29,979 bases of DNA from JALYUA01 sp038229875 (GCA_038229875.1 JBBROA010000042.1:1-29979), one strand, 5' to 3'. Counted from the stretch's first letter, positions 1 through 8,004 are shown. Numbers and translations: made by a program. The notes: generated by a model from the letters alone, not told the origin.

Positions 1-2
1 AC

Positions 3-944
3 ATCGACCGTCAGATGTCGATCCCCGAATCGACGATCCGTCAGGACACGTCGACGCTCAAGAAGGAAAAGAACCCGACGCGGATCGACTTCTACAAGCG
101 CCGGATCACGAAATACCGCAAGCTGCTGCGCGAGCTCGAGCAGAAGTTCGGCGTCACCCACGAAGACGTCAAGAAGACGCTTCGCATGGTGCGCGAGGGC
201 GAGGAAGAGGCGGACCAGGCGAAGCACGAGCTGATCGTGGCGAACCTCCGGCTCGTGGTTTCGATCGCGAAGAAGTACACGAACCGCGGACTTCAGTTTC
301 TCGACCTCATCCAGGAAGGCAACATCGGCCTGATGAAGGCGGTCGAGAAGTTCGAGCATCGCCGCGGGTACAAGTTCTCGACCTACGCGACGTGGTGGAT
401 CCGGCAGGCGATCACCCGGGCCATCGCGGACCAGGCGCGGACGATCCGCATCCCGGTCCACATGATCGAGACGATCAACAAACTGACGCGGACGTCGCGG
501 TCTCTGGTTCAGGAGCTCGGCCGCGAGCCGAACGCGGAAGAGATCGCCAAGCGCATGGACATGCCGGTCTCCAAGGTCCGCAAGATCATGAAGATCGCGC
601 AGGAGCCGATTTCGCTCGAAACTCCCATCGGCGAGGAGGAGGATTCGCATCTGGGCGACTTCATCGAGGACCGCGGGGTCCTCTCGCCGATCGACGCGGT
701 GCTCGTCTCAAACCTTCAGGAGCAGACGCGCCGGGTCTTGAAGTCCCTGACCCCCCGCGAGGAGCAGGTGCTCAAAATGCGGTTCGGGGTCGGAGACGGG
801 TCCGAGCACACCCTGGAAGAGGTCGGCCGGTCGTTCAACGTGACCCGGGAGCGCATCCGCCAGATCGAGTCGAAAGCCCTCCGGAAGCTGCGGCATCCAT
901 CCCGGGCGAAGAAGCTGAAACCCTTTCTGGAGACCATCCGGTGA
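3..944 (+). CDS. rpoD: RNA polymerase primary sigma factor (sigma70/RpoD), 5' end cut by the window
   Basis: This is the C-terminal 313 or so residues of a housekeeping sigma factor, which directs RNA polymerase to -10/-35 promoters. The reading frame is open to the left edge and region 1.2 is absent, so the ATG at 15 is internal and not the start. Region 2 is seen as IVANLRLVVSIAKKYTNRGL, then DLIQEGNIGLMKAVEKFE and YKFSTYATWWIRQAITRAI, which contain the core-binding and -10-melting residues. Region 3 follows (IRIPVHMIETINKL). Region 4 has LTPREEQVLKMRFG and the helix-turn-helix TLEEVGRSFNVTRERIRQIE that reads the -35 box. The full set of region 2-4 motifs is that of group 1 sigma factors, so rpoD is much more likely than an alternative sigma. 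A tRNA gene begins 57 bp downstream. Confidence 0.97.
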   Translation: MDRQMSIPESTIRQDTSTLKKEKNPTRIDFYKRRITKYRKLLRELEQKFGVTHEDVKKTLRMVREGEEEADQAKHELIVANLRLVVSIAKKYTNRGLQFLDLIQEGNIGLMKAVEKFEHRRGYKFSTYATWWIRQAITRAIADQARTIRIPVHMIETINKLTRTSRSLVQELGREPNAEEIAKRMDMPVSKVRKIMKIAQEPISLETPIGEEEDSHLGDFIEDRGVLSPIDAVLVSNLQEQTRRVLKSLTPREEQVLKMRFGVGDGSEHTLEEVGRSFNVTRERIRQIESKALRKLRHPSRAKKLKPFLETIR

Positions 945-975
945 GGGCCGCGCGGAAGGCTCTGTCCCGCTTTGC

Positions 976-981
976 TATATT
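976..981 (+). promoter_or_regulatory. -10 element (TATATT) for the tRNA gene
   Basis: The sequence TTTGCTATATT sits about 20 nt before the mature tRNA and contains an extended -10 (TG, one base, then TATATT at 976-981). The predicted start would be near 988, giving a short 5' leader. No good -35 hexamer is visible. The same TTTGCTAT form recurs at the copy 2 promoter (7943-7950) and upstream of the gene at 24563. Confidence 0.5.
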
Positions 982-1000
982 CACGGCCGTAGTACAGCCG

Positions 1001-1077
1001 GGGTCCATAGCTCAGCGGTCCAGAGCCACCGGCTCATAACCGGTCAGACCTCGGTTCGAATCCGAGTGGACCCACCA
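1001..1077 (+). tRNA. tRNA with CAU anticodon (elongator tRNA-Met most likely)
   Basis: A complete cloverleaf can be drawn by hand. The acceptor stem is GGGTCCA (1001-1007) with TGGACCC (1067-1073). The D arm is GCTC/GAGC. The anticodon arm is ACCGG-CTCATAA-CCGGT, giving anticodon CAU. The T arm is CTCGG-TTCGAAT-CCGAG. Discriminator A and an encoded CCA end at 1077. The paired first acceptor position (G1-C72) argues against the initiator tRNA. CAU could also be tRNA-Ile2, which is modified to lysidine at the first anticodon base; sequence reading alone does not settle this. Confidence 0.93.
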
Positions 1078-1153
1078 GGGTCAGGACGCGAGAAGGGGTA
1101 CGGGGAGCTTGAGGCGTAACAATCCGACGAGACAAGTCACGACGAACGAGAAG

Positions 1154-1187
1154 GGGCGACCTCTGAGCGGGCCGCCCTTTTTGTTTT
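1154..1187 (+). terminator. Rho-independent terminator after the tRNA
   Basis: GGGCG (1154-1158) pairs with CGCCC (1173-1177). CC/GG pairs inside the stem follow after one mismatch, and a T-rich tail at 1178-1187 (TTTTTGTTTT) comes next. It lies 77 nt after the tRNA and before the zinc-ribbon gene, so it separates the two units. Confidence 0.75.
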
Positions 1188-1218
1188 CAGCGGCGGAGAA
1201 AAAAACGGGGGGCGTTTC

Positions 1219-1935
1219 TTGAGCGGCACGAGCCTGCTCGAGCAGCTCTACCGGCTTCAGGACCGGCTCCGCTTCGTACAGGCCAGGCAACGCGAGCGCG
1301 ACACGGTCCCCGAGGAGCTTTCGGAAGTCGATCGCGAGTACCGGGAGCGGACGGACACCCTGGAGAAGATCCGCGAGCGGGTCGGCGAGGCCGAGACGGA
1401 ACGCCGGCGCGCCGAGGGCGAGCTGTCGGATCTGCAGGAGAAGCAGAAGAAATACCAGGGTCAGCTGAGAAGCGTTCAGTCGAGCCGCGAGTACGGAGCC
1501 GTCTTAAACGAGATCGACGGCGTCGAGAAGCTGGTCCGCACGACGGAGGACCGGGTGCTCGCGCTCGACGAAGAGATCGAGAACGCGCGCAAGGACCTGC
1601 AGGCGCGCGAGGAGAGTCTTCCGCAGGAAACCGAAGAACACGAAGAGAAGTTGAAGGACTGGCGCACCACGCAGCGCGGAATCGACGAGGAGCTCGCCGC
1701 CGCCGCCTCCGAGATCTCGGAGATCGAGCGGCAGATGCCCCCGAAGGATCGGTCCGAGTTCCATCGCCTGATCGAGAAAAAGGGCGGCGTCGCGATCGCG
1801 CGCGTTTCCGCCGGCTCCTGCTCCGCCTGCCACGTGAAGATCCGGCCCGCGGCGATGCAGATCTTAAAGAACGGAAAAGAGATCGTGTACTGCGACAGCT
1901 GCAAGAGGATCCTCTACTGGGACGGGCAGGGGTGA
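1219..1935 (+). CDS. C4-type zinc ribbon coiled-coil protein (DUF164 family)
   Basis: The 238-residue protein starts at TTG 1219. It has a long charged coiled coil over roughly residues 5-175 and a C-terminal C4 zinc ribbon. The four zinc ligands are Cys201, Cys204 (CSAC), Cys225 and Cys228 (CDSC). This architecture is that of the DUF164/'C4-type zinc ribbon' proteins. Their molecular role is poorly defined and the coiled coil suggests a scaffold or nucleic-acid-linked role. It is followed by an RNase HI gene, a pairing seen in other bacteria. It is preceded by the tRNA terminator, so a new transcription unit probably begins near here, though no clear promoter or strong ribosome site was seen. 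The TTG start is the first start codon in frame that gives the family's usual N-terminus. Confidence 0.88.
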   Translation: MSGTSLLEQLYRLQDRLRFVQARQRERDTVPEELSEVDREYRERTDTLEKIRERVGEAETERRRAEGELSDLQEKQKKYQGQLRSVQSSREYGAVLNEIDGVEKLVRTTEDRVLALDEEIENARKDLQAREESLPQETEEHEEKLKDWRTTQRGIDEELAAAASEISEIERQMPPKDRSEFHRLIEKKGGVAIARVSAGSCSACHVKIRPAAMQILKNGKEIVYCDSCKRILYWDGQG

Positions 1936-1957
1936 CGGAAGTACGGGGGCCGTCAGG

Positions 1958-2026
1958 GGGTCAGGCGTGAGGCGTGACGCGACGGAGCTTTCGTCCGCCT
2001 CACCCCTCACCTCTCACCCCTGACCC
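1958..2026 (+). repeat. Imperfect long inverted repeat just before the RNase H gene
   Basis: GGGTCAGG (1958-1965) pairs with CCTGACCC (2019-2026). The pairing continues inward with a few mismatches (GTGAGG-type repeats against CCTCAC-type repeats) for about 19 bp per arm. The hairpin ends 5 nt before the ATG at 2032. It would cover the ribosome-binding region of the next gene if folded in the mRNA. It could equally be a decayed intergenic repeat. Confidence 0.6.
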
Positions 2027-2031
2027 TCATC

Positions 2032-2451
2032 ATGAAATTTCTCGCGTACATCGACGGCGCCGCGCGCGGGAACCCCGGCCCCGCCGGAGCGGGCGTCTAC
2101 GTCGAGCCGGATGGGGATCGCCCCGCCGAGGAGCTCTTCGAGCCGCTCGGCCGCCAGACGAACAACGTCGCCGAATACAGCGCGCTCCTTCTCGCCCTGA
2201 CGCGCGCCGAAGAGATCGCCGCCGAGGACGTCGAGATCCGGTCCGACAGCCGCCTCTTAGTCGAGCAGGTGAACGGAAACTTTCGCGTCAAGGCGGAGCA
2301 TTTGAAGCCGATGGTGTTCGAAGCCGTGCGGCGCGCGAAAAAGTTCCGGCGGTTTCAGTTGAGCCACGTCCGACGCGAGATGAACAAGAAGGCGGACCGG
2401 CTGGCGAACCTCGGCGCGGACGCGAGCGAGCACCCGGACATGGGGCCTTAG
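2032..2451 (+). CDS. rnhA: Ribonuclease HI family protein
   Basis: This 139-residue protein is a compact RNase HI, which cuts the RNA strand of RNA-DNA hybrids. The DEDD metal-binding set is visible: Asp8 in YIDGAARGNPGPAG, Glu48 in NNVAEYSALLLAL, Asp72 in RSDSRLLVEQ and Asp122 in NKKADRLAN. The length and the AARGNPGPAG signature match the short bacterial RNase HI family typified by YpdQ-like and archaeal-type enzymes, not the longer E. coli form with its basic protrusion. It lies about 100 bp after the zinc-ribbon gene and is likely in one transcript with it. No strong Shine-Dalgarno sequence precedes the ATG, and the region is occupied by an inverted repeat. Confidence 0.93.
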   Translation: MKFLAYIDGAARGNPGPAGAGVYVEPDGDRPAEELFEPLGRQTNNVAEYSALLLALTRAEEIAAEDVEIRSDSRLLVEQVNGNFRVKAEHLKPMVFEAVRRAKKFRRFQLSHVRREMNKKADRLANLGADASEHPDMGP

Positions 2452-2574
2452 GCCTTAGACCCGACGCGACGTCCCGGGAGCCTGGCGTCCAACGGGAGCG
2501 AGACGGCCGCGGTACTCCGCGGTCCACGAGACGGCAATCGGATCGAAACGCGGTCTAACCTGATCAGGACGGAC

Positions 2575-3288
2575 ATGACGGGTCCCGGCGTCGAAGAGAT
2601 CCGACAGCGGCACGCGAAGGTCCTCGAACAAGTCGCCCGCGCCGCCGAGCGCAGCGGCCGGAGCCCGAATGAGGTGGCCCTCCTCGCGGTCACAAAGACG
2701 CATCCCCCCGAGCTCGTCCGGTCAGCCGTCGCGGCCGGACTGACCCGGTTCGGAGAGAATCGGGTCGCGGAGGGAATCTCCAAGATCGCGGCGCTGCGGG
2801 GGGATTTCCCGGCCCTGACGTGGACGCTCATCGGCCCGCTGCAGAGCAACAAGGCGAGGGCGGCGCTACAATGGTTCTCCATGGTGGAAACGCTGGACCG
2901 GGAACGACTTGCCACCCGTCTGGAGGGGTTGCTGCCGCCGGAGGCTCCGCCTTACCCCGTCCTCCTCGAAGTCAACATCGCGTCCGAAGCCTCGAAATCC
3001 GGCGTGTCTCCGTCCGAGGCCGAGGCGCTGCTCGCCGGCATCCTCGAGCGAGGACGGCTCGACGTGCGGGGTCTGATGGCCGTCCCGCCGTTTGACCCGG
3101 ACCCGGAGGCAGCGCGCCCCCATTTCCGGCGGCTGCGGGACCTGCGGGACCGGCTTGCCGGCCGATTCGGGCGAACCTTCCCGGAGCTGTCCATCGGAAT
3201 GAGCCACGATTTCGAGGTCGCCGTCGAAGAAGGTTCGACGGAGATCCGTATCGGAACGTTCCTTTTCGGCGCCCGGAGCACGGCGTGA
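2575..3288 (+). CDS. yggS: YggS/PLPBP family pyridoxal-phosphate homeostasis protein
   Basis: The 237-residue protein is a single-domain PLP-binding TIM-barrel protein that buffers pyridoxal phosphate and has no known catalytic activity. The PLP lysine is Lys41 in AVTKTHP. Other family signatures are FGENRV, WTLIGPLQSNKA, EVNIASEASKSG, LMAVPP and the phosphate-binding run around SIGMSHDFEVAVEEGST. The ATG has a weak AGGA ribosome site at 2566-2569. Its stop codon overlaps the start of yggT by four bases. Together with yggT and divIVA it reproduces the ylmE-ylmG-divIVA order known from Gram-positive cell-division neighbourhoods, which also occurs in some Gram-negative phyla. Confidence 0.95.
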   Translation: MTGPGVEEIRQRHAKVLEQVARAAERSGRSPNEVALLAVTKTHPPELVRSAVAAGLTRFGENRVAEGISKIAALRGDFPALTWTLIGPLQSNKARAALQWFSMVETLDRERLATRLEGLLPPEAPPYPVLLEVNIASEASKSGVSPSEAEALLAGILERGRLDVRGLMAVPPFDPDPEAARPHFRRLRDLRDRLAGRFGRTFPELSIGMSHDFEVAVEEGSTEIRIGTFLFGARSTA

Positions 3289-3584
3289 ATTTCGGCGGCG
3301 CGTTCGCGATGAGTCTTCTCGACATCGTCCTCGCGATCCTGAATCTCATCAAGTGGATAGTCATCATCGCCGCGGTGATTTCGTGGGTCAGCCCGGACCC
3401 CCGCAATCCTCTCGTCCAACTGCTCTACAAATTCACGGAGCCCCTGCTTCGGCCATTCCGCAAGCTCCTCCCGCCGTCACGCACGGGTGGGATTGATTTT
3501 TCCCCTCTGCTTCTGATCCTTCTCATTCAGTTCCTGCAGGTGTTCCTGAGTCGTCTCTGGCTCCGGTCGCCGGTCCTTAGTTAG
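3285..3584 (+). CDS. yggT: YggT family integral membrane protein
   Basis: A 99-residue protein with two hydrophobic segments: roughly residues 9-32 (MSLLDIVLAILNLIKWIVII) and roughly 70-90 (FSPLLLILLIQFLQVFL). Between them lies the family loop WVSPDPRNPLVQLLYKFTEPLLRPFRKLLPP. The family is implicated in membrane organisation, osmotic resistance or plastid/nucleoid partition in relatives, and the exact function is not defined. The GTG at 3285 overlaps the yggS stop as GTGA. The ATG at 3309 (MSLLDIV) is an equally reasonable start that would remove eight residues. Confidence 0.92.
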   Translation: MNFGGAFAMSLLDIVLAILNLIKWIVIIAAVISWVSPDPRNPLVQLLYKFTEPLLRPFRKLLPPSRTGGIDFSPLLLILLIQFLQVFLSRLWLRSPVLS

Positions 3585-3601
3585 GAGTTAGGAGAACGCG
3601 C

Positions 3602-4117
3602 ATGTCGCGATTGACGCCGCTCGAAATCCAGAAACACGAGTTTTCCCGCAAGTGGAAGGGGCTCGACCCCGTCGAGGTGGAGTCGTTCCTGTCTTCGGTC
3701 GCCGAAGAGATGGAAGAGCTCGCCCGCGTGAACTCGGAGCTCGAAAGCCGGGTCCGTTCGCTCCAGGACGAGAACGCCGAGCACCGCGACCGGGAGCGCA
3801 TCCTGAAGGAAACCCTCGTCGCCGCGCAGCGCGCCTCCGAGGACATCCGCGGCTCGGCGACCCGGCAGGCCGAGCTCATCATCCAGGAGGCGCAGGACTC
3901 GGGCGAGCGCCTGACCCACAGCGCCCTGCAGCGCGCGGCCGAAATCGAGAAGGTGATCCACGAGCTCAAGATGCACCGGTTCAACTTCCGCCTCCAGCTC
4001 CAGAAGATGGTGGAGCTGTTCGGCCAGGTGTTGGAGTTCGACAAAGACGAGGACGAGAAGGACCGCCCGGTCAAATACCTGACCCGCAAAGCCGAGAAGG
4101 GCGAGACCGTCGGCTAG
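3602..4117 (+). CDS. divIVA: DivIVA domain-containing protein
   Basis: A 171-residue coiled-coil protein. The N-terminal signature MSRLTPLEIQKHEFSRKWKG followed by DPVEVESFLSSVAEEME is the DivIVA membrane-binding domain. A long coiled coil covers about residues 30-130. DivIVA proteins sense negative membrane curvature and organise poles or septa. An AGGAG-like site at 3590-3595 precedes the ATG at a suitable distance. Position after yggS and yggT supports the assignment. The C-terminal tail is short and charged (DKDEDEKDRPVKYLTRKAEK), without further domains. Confidence 0.93.
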   Translation: MSRLTPLEIQKHEFSRKWKGLDPVEVESFLSSVAEEMEELARVNSELESRVRSLQDENAEHRDRERILKETLVAAQRASEDIRGSATRQAELIIQEAQDSGERLTHSALQRAAEIEKVIHELKMHRFNFRLQLQKMVELFGQVLEFDKDEDEKDRPVKYLTRKAEKGETVG

Positions 4118-4121
4118 ACGC

Positions 4122-5645
4122 ATGCGGGAAGCCGGCTTCCGCGCCGCTTTCTTCCTCATGGCGGCGTTCCTGTCGGCGGCCCCCGCGGCCGGTCCCCTTC
4201 CGCCGGCTTCGGAAATTTCTGCTCCTCACGGAGCCGCGCGGCTCTTGCTCTGCGCCGGGAGGCCGGAGACATCGGACGCTCTCTGCGGCACCGTCTCCGT
4301 CTTCGAAAATCGCGCGGCCGGGCGTGGAAGGAGAATCGCCCTTCACGTCGTCGTCCTGCGGGCGATCGGCGGCGGCGGCAGCTCCCAGCCGCCCCTCTTC
4401 TCGCTCGAAGGCGGACCGGGGCTCGCCGCGACGGACGGGGTCCGGTTCTGGGAAACGGAGCTGAAACCCTTTCGGCGAAACCGCGACATCGTCCTGCTCG
4501 ACCAGCGGGGCACGGGCGCGTCGAACCCGCTGCGCTGCTCCCGGGAGAGGCGGGACGCCGGGGACTTTCTCGAGGAAATGTATCCGCTCGAATACGTCCG
4601 CCGCTGCCGTTCGGAGCTCGAGACAAAAGCTGACCTCACGCAGTATTCGACTTCGGCAGCCGCGGATGACATAGAGGACGTCCGCCGCGCTCTCGGTTAT
4701 GGCCGTATCGACCTGATCGGCCTCTCCTATGGATCACGGCTCGCGCTCGTCACGCTGCGCCAGCATCCGAAATCCGTCCGCGCGGCGGTCCTGATGGGGC
4801 TCACGCCGACCTGGGCGCATCTCCCGCTCTTCCACGCCGCCAATGCGCAAAGGGCCCTGTCGCTCCTCCTCGAGGATTGTGCGGCGGAAGCATCCTGCAA
4901 GGGGGCGTACCCGGATCTCCCGGGCGATCTCGCGCGGGTGGCCGAGGCGCTCGGCGCGGCTCCCGCAACCGCGAGCGCCGCCTGGCCGGCCGGCTCTCCG
5001 CCGAAGACCGTTTCGATCACGCGCGACGTGTTCTTCGAGACGCTCCGGCGTCAGATGTACGAGCCCGCGACGACGCGTCGGCTTCCGGCGGTGATCCACG
5101 CCGCCGCCGCCGGGAACTACGCGCCGTTCCTGACCGCGGCATTGCCTTCCGGCGACGGGCGCGACGGGTCGGCGGACGGGCTCTATCTTTCGATCACCTG
5201 CAGCGAAGACACCTCCCAAATCACTCGGGGAGAGGCGGAACGCGCGATCGCCGGAACTCTCTTCGGGAGCTACCGCATCGACCAGCAGCGCCGGGCCTGC
5301 GCGATCTGGCCCACAAAGAGGCTTCCGGCACGGTACTTCCGGGACGTGCGGTCGAGCGTTCCGGTCCTGATCCTGTCCGGCGGCCGGGACCCCGTCACGC
5401 CGCCGGCCTGGGCGACCCGCGCGGCGCGGAAGCTGTCCCGCAGCCGGCACGTGATCGTCCCCCTCTCCGCGCACCTGGAGAATGGACTGGACGACGTCGC
5501 CTGCTGGGACCGGGTGGTCCTGTCGTTCCTGGACCGCGGAACCGCGGAGGGCCTCGACGTCTCCTGCCTCGCCCGGCTCAAGCCAGCGCCTTTCCAGGTC
5601 GGTCCCTCGATCGCGGGGGATCGCGCGGAAAAACCGGCAGACTAA
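4122..5645 (+). CDS. Secreted alpha/beta hydrolase, peptidase S33 (TAP-like) family
   Basis: The 507-residue protein starts with a signal peptide (AAFFLMAAFLSAAPAAG). It then has an alpha/beta hydrolase fold of the S33 prolyl-aminopeptidase/tripeptidyl-aminopeptidase type. Visible landmarks are the oxyanion motif EGGPG (96-100), DQRGTGAS (127-134), the nucleophile elbow GLSYGS with Ser202, the acid Asp423 in LSGGRDPVTPP, and His451 in SAH. Scattered cysteines (about residues 54, 65, 139, 162, 253, 259, 360, 393, 461, 482) suit an exported disulfide-bonded enzyme. It probably trims peptides outside the cytoplasm, but the substrate cannot be read. It begins 4 bp after divIVA, so it may be cotranscribed, although no functional link is evident. 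Confidence 0.9.
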   Translation: MREAGFRAAFFLMAAFLSAAPAAGPLPPASEISAPHGAARLLLCAGRPETSDALCGTVSVFENRAAGRGRRIALHVVVLRAIGGGGSSQPPLFSLEGGPGLAATDGVRFWETELKPFRRNRDIVLLDQRGTGASNPLRCSRERRDAGDFLEEMYPLEYVRRCRSELETKADLTQYSTSAAADDIEDVRRALGYGRIDLIGLSYGSRLALVTLRQHPKSVRAAVLMGLTPTWAHLPLFHAANAQRALSLLLEDCAAEASCKGAYPDLPGDLARVAEALGAAPATASAAWPAGSPPKTVSITRDVFFETLRRQMYEPATTRRLPAVIHAAAAGNYAPFLTAALPSGDGRDGSADGLYLSITCSEDTSQITRGEAERAIAGTLFGSYRIDQQRRACAIWPTKRLPARYFRDVRSSVPVLILSGGRDPVTPPAWATRAARKLSRSRHVIVPLSAHLENGLDDVACWDRVVLSFLDRGTAEGLDVSCLARLKPAPFQVGPSIAGDRAEKPAD

Positions 5646-5700
5646 CCTCCGGGCGCGCCCCGAAATCGCTGTCGACGCGACGGGCCTGTACCATCCCGCC

Positions 5701-6960
5701 GTGCCGCCTGCTCCCTCCCTTGAATTTCGAAACGCCGCCTGCCTCGCGACACCCCTCGGGACCTCCGCGCGCGGGGGAAGGGACCAGGGAGACATCGTCC
5801 GAATTCCCCATGCCGCACTGCGCGCGGAAAACGGACGAATCACCTGGGTCGGTGCGGAAGCCGACTACGCGAAGGAGTTTGCGGGAACGCCCGCTGCCGT
5901 TTCCGTCGACGCGACGGGAAAGACCCTCCTGCCGGGCCTCGTGGACGCGCACACGCATCCCGTCTGGGCGGGAGACCGTGGCCCGGAGATCGGCCGCCGC
6001 CTGGCCGGGGAAAGTTACGCCGCGATCGCCGCGTCCGGAGGCGGGATCCGGGCAACGGTCCACGCGACCCGCGCCGCATCCGACGAGGAGCTCCGCTCCC
6101 TTCTCGAGAGCCGTCTGGAGAGGATGCGCTCCTGCGGCACCACGACCGTCGAGGCGAAGACGGGGTACGGCCTCACCCGAGGGGACGAGCTCCGGGCCCT
6201 GCGGCTGCTGGCGGAAACGCGCGCGGAGAATCTGCCCCGTGTCGTCCCGACCCTTCTCGCCGCGCACGAATTCCCGCCGGAGCTTCTGGACCGGCCGGAG
6301 GAATGGGTCCGGCAGATCATCGAAGAGATCATTCCCGCCGCCGCCGGGCTGGCGCGATTCTGCGACGTGTTCTGCGAAAAAGGCGTTTTCTCGGTCGATC
6401 AATCCCGCCGCATCCTGTTCGCCGCGCGCTCGGCCGGGATGGGGTTGCGGGTTCATGCCGACGAGCTCGCGCGCTCGGGTGGCGCCCTCCTCGCGGCCGA
6501 GCTCTCCGCTTCCTCCGCCGATCACCTGCTTTGCATAGGCGACGAGGAAATCGCCGCGCTGGCTCGCGCGGGCACCGTCGCAGTCCTCCTGCCGGGGACC
6601 GCCTGGTGGATGCGCGCCCGACCGGCTCCGGCGCGCACCCTGATCTCGGCGGGCGTCCCCGTGGCGATCGGATCCGACTCGAACCCCGGGACCTGCCTCA
6701 CGGAGTCGCTCGCCGCCGTGGCCGCCCATGCGTGCCTCGACTCCGGCCTGTCCGTGGAAGAAACCTTGACCGGGATGACGTTGAACGCCGCCGCGTCGCT
6801 CGGGCTCGCCGGCGAGGTGGGATCGCTCGAGCCGGGGAAGAGCGCGGACGTCCTGCTGCTCGACGCGCCCGACGACCGCCACCTCGTCTATCATTGGGGG
6901 GTGAATCTGGTTTCGGGCGTGTCTCTCCGCGGCCTCTGGGTTCCGAGCTCCGCGTCGTGA
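5701..6960 (+). CDS. hutI: Imidazolonepropionase
   Basis: The 419-residue amidohydrolase hydrolyses 4-imidazolone-5-propanoate to N-formimino-glutamate, the third step of histidine breakdown. Metal ligands are visible as His84 and His86 (DAHTHPVWAGDR), His189 or His252 (AAHEFPPE, VHADEL) and Asp326 (IGSDSNPGT). The family's YGL and SSADHLL segments are also present. GTG 5701 is chosen because the frame upstream is non-homologous and the product then has the family length. A -10-like TACCAT (5689-5694) ends six bases before the GTG and no Shine-Dalgarno sequence is present, so a leaderless transcript is possible. The stop overlaps the next start as GTGA. hutH, hutU and formiminoglutamate hydrolases are not in this window. 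Confidence 0.95.
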   Translation: MPPAPSLEFRNAACLATPLGTSARGGRDQGDIVRIPHAALRAENGRITWVGAEADYAKEFAGTPAAVSVDATGKTLLPGLVDAHTHPVWAGDRGPEIGRRLAGESYAAIAASGGGIRATVHATRAASDEELRSLLESRLERMRSCGTTTVEAKTGYGLTRGDELRALRLLAETRAENLPRVVPTLLAAHEFPPELLDRPEEWVRQIIEEIIPAAAGLARFCDVFCEKGVFSVDQSRRILFAARSAGMGLRVHADELARSGGALLAAELSASSADHLLCIGDEEIAALARAGTVAVLLPGTAWWMRARPAPARTLISAGVPVAIGSDSNPGTCLTESLAAVAAHACLDSGLSVEETLTGMTLNAAASLGLAGEVGSLEPGKSADVLLLDAPDDRHLVYHWGVNLVSGVSLRGLWVPSSAS

Positions 6961-7586
6961 CCGAATTTGCCAGGCTGACTGTCATCGAGTTCATCGATGC
7001 GCTGGGATCGGACGCACCGACGCCCGGCGGGGGCACCGCCGCGGCGATGGCGGGGGCGATGGGCGCGAGCCTCATGGAAATGGTCGCGGCGCTGACCTTG
7101 ACGAGAGACAAGTACTCGGAATCCCACGCCGCGGTGCGGCCGATCGCGCAGGCGGCCGCCTCCGCCCGGCTCGAGTTCCTGCGCCTCGCCCGCGAGGATT
7201 CGGAGGCCTACGAGCTGGTCGTCGCCGCGCGGCGCCTCCCGAAGGAGACCGACCCTCAAAAAGCCGCTCGAACGGATGCCCTCGCGATCGCGAACCGCCG
7301 TGCGACCGAAGTTCCCCTGCGGACCGCCCAGCTCGCCGCCCGGGTGCTCGCGTCCCTGCCGGAGCTCGTCGAAAAAGGCAACCCCAGCGCCGCCTCCGAC
7401 GCCGGTTCCGCCGCCCTCCTCCTGGAAGCGGCGGCGGAAGGCGCCCTCTTGAACGTCGGGGTCAACCTCTCGGGCATTTCGGACATGCCTTTCGTCGCGA
7501 AGATGCAGGGAGAGACGGCGCAGATCCAGAACGACACGCAGAGACTTCGCGCGCAGATTCTCTCGACAGTCCGCAAACGCTTCTAG
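6957..7586 (+). CDS. fchA: Formiminotetrahydrofolate cyclodeaminase (FTCD C-domain family)
   Basis: The 209-residue protein matches the stand-alone cyclodeaminase that converts 5-formimino-THF to 5,10-methenyl-THF and ammonia. Signatures are the glycine-rich APTPGGGTAAAMAGAMGASL, the RDKYSESH region, and the C-terminal alpha-helical part with NPSAASDAGSAALLLEAAAEGALLNVGVNL. The GTG start overlaps the hutI stop by four bases, implying translational coupling. With hutI it channels the formimino group of histidine into the folate pool. A formiminotransferase domain is not fused to it, so that activity would have to be encoded elsewhere. Confidence 0.93.
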   Translation: MTEFARLTVIEFIDALGSDAPTPGGGTAAAMAGAMGASLMEMVAALTLTRDKYSESHAAVRPIAQAAASARLEFLRLAREDSEAYELVVAARRLPKETDPQKAARTDALAIANRRATEVPLRTAQLAARVLASLPELVEKGNPSAASDAGSAALLLEAAAEGALLNVGVNLSGISDMPFVAKMQGETAQIQNDTQRLRAQILSTVRKRF

Positions 7587-7685
7587 GACCTCGCCTCTTC
7601 TCTCCTTTTTTCCCCGTTGGCCGCGGCAGCGCAAGCCTCTCACTTTCAGTTACTTGCCAATTCGATTCGCTCCCGGGAATTTTCG

Positions 7686-7714
7686 TTGACATTCCCGTGC
7701 GCGTTTGTTAAAGT
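7686..7714 (+). promoter_or_regulatory. Sigma70-type promoter, array copy 1
   Basis: The -35 is TTGACA (7686-7691, a perfect match). A 17-bp spacer with CGTGCGCG follows, then the -10 TAAAGT (7709-7714, four of six). The predicted start is near 7721, only about five bases before the hairpin stem. Confidence 0.7.
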
Positions 7715-7720
7715 CCTTGA

Positions 7721-7765
7721 ATTCGGTCGCGCGACTCCGACAAGGGGTCGCGCGATTTGTGTTTC
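7721..7765 (+). ncRNA. Predicted tiny hairpin RNA, array copy 1
   Basis: The stem is GTCGCGCGAC (7726-7735) with GTCGCGCGAT (7747-7756). It can be extended inward by U-G, C-G and C-G pairs to a GACAA loop, and is followed by TTTGTGTTTC. The predicted RNA is mostly the hairpin itself. The T-tail is interrupted by G, so termination may be weaker than in copies 2 and 3. The ends are predictions from the promoter and hairpin positions. Confidence 0.55.
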
Positions 7766-7923
7766 TGGCCTCTTCTTTCTGTCAAATCGCTCTCACCGCA
7801 TCGTTTCGAGCTGCGCACTCGGGTTGGTGTTGCGCAACCCCGCGCCAGTGACTTAACAGAACGGCGCCTGTTCAGGGCCTTTCGTGACGTTCCGGCGCCG
7901 CTCTCGACGTCGAATGAATTCCC

Positions 7924-7952
7924 TTGACGCTTTCGTGCGCATTTGCTATAGT
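7924..7952 (+). promoter_or_regulatory. Strong sigma70-type promoter, array copy 2
   Basis: TTGACG (7924-7929), exactly 17 bp, then TATAGT (7947-7952) preceded by TGC, which makes an extended -10. This is the closest to consensus of the three copies and probably the strongest promoter in the window. Confidence 0.82.
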
Positions 7953-7958
7953 TTTTAA

Positions 7959-8004
7959 ATTCGATCGCGCGACTCCGGCAACGGGTCGCGCGATTTGTTT
8001 TTTT
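7959..8004 (+). ncRNA. Predicted tiny hairpin RNA, array copy 2
   Basis: ATCGCGCGAC (7964-7973) pairs perfectly with GTCGCGCGAT (7985-7994), allowing the terminal A-T pair, around an 11-base loop. TTGTTTTTTT (7995-8004) follows. The promoter-to-terminator distance leaves about 46 nt of RNA with no room for an open reading frame. It is either a functional small RNA or an abortive or attenuated unit. Confidence 0.65.

Noticed and set aside
15..17. ATG 15 as the start of the sigma factor
   Set aside because: The frame is open to the left edge and region 1.2 is missing, so the gene extends beyond the window.
4877..6538. Long open frame overlapping the hydrolase and hutI
   Set aside because: Arg/Pro-rich out-of-frame translation of two well-supported genes.
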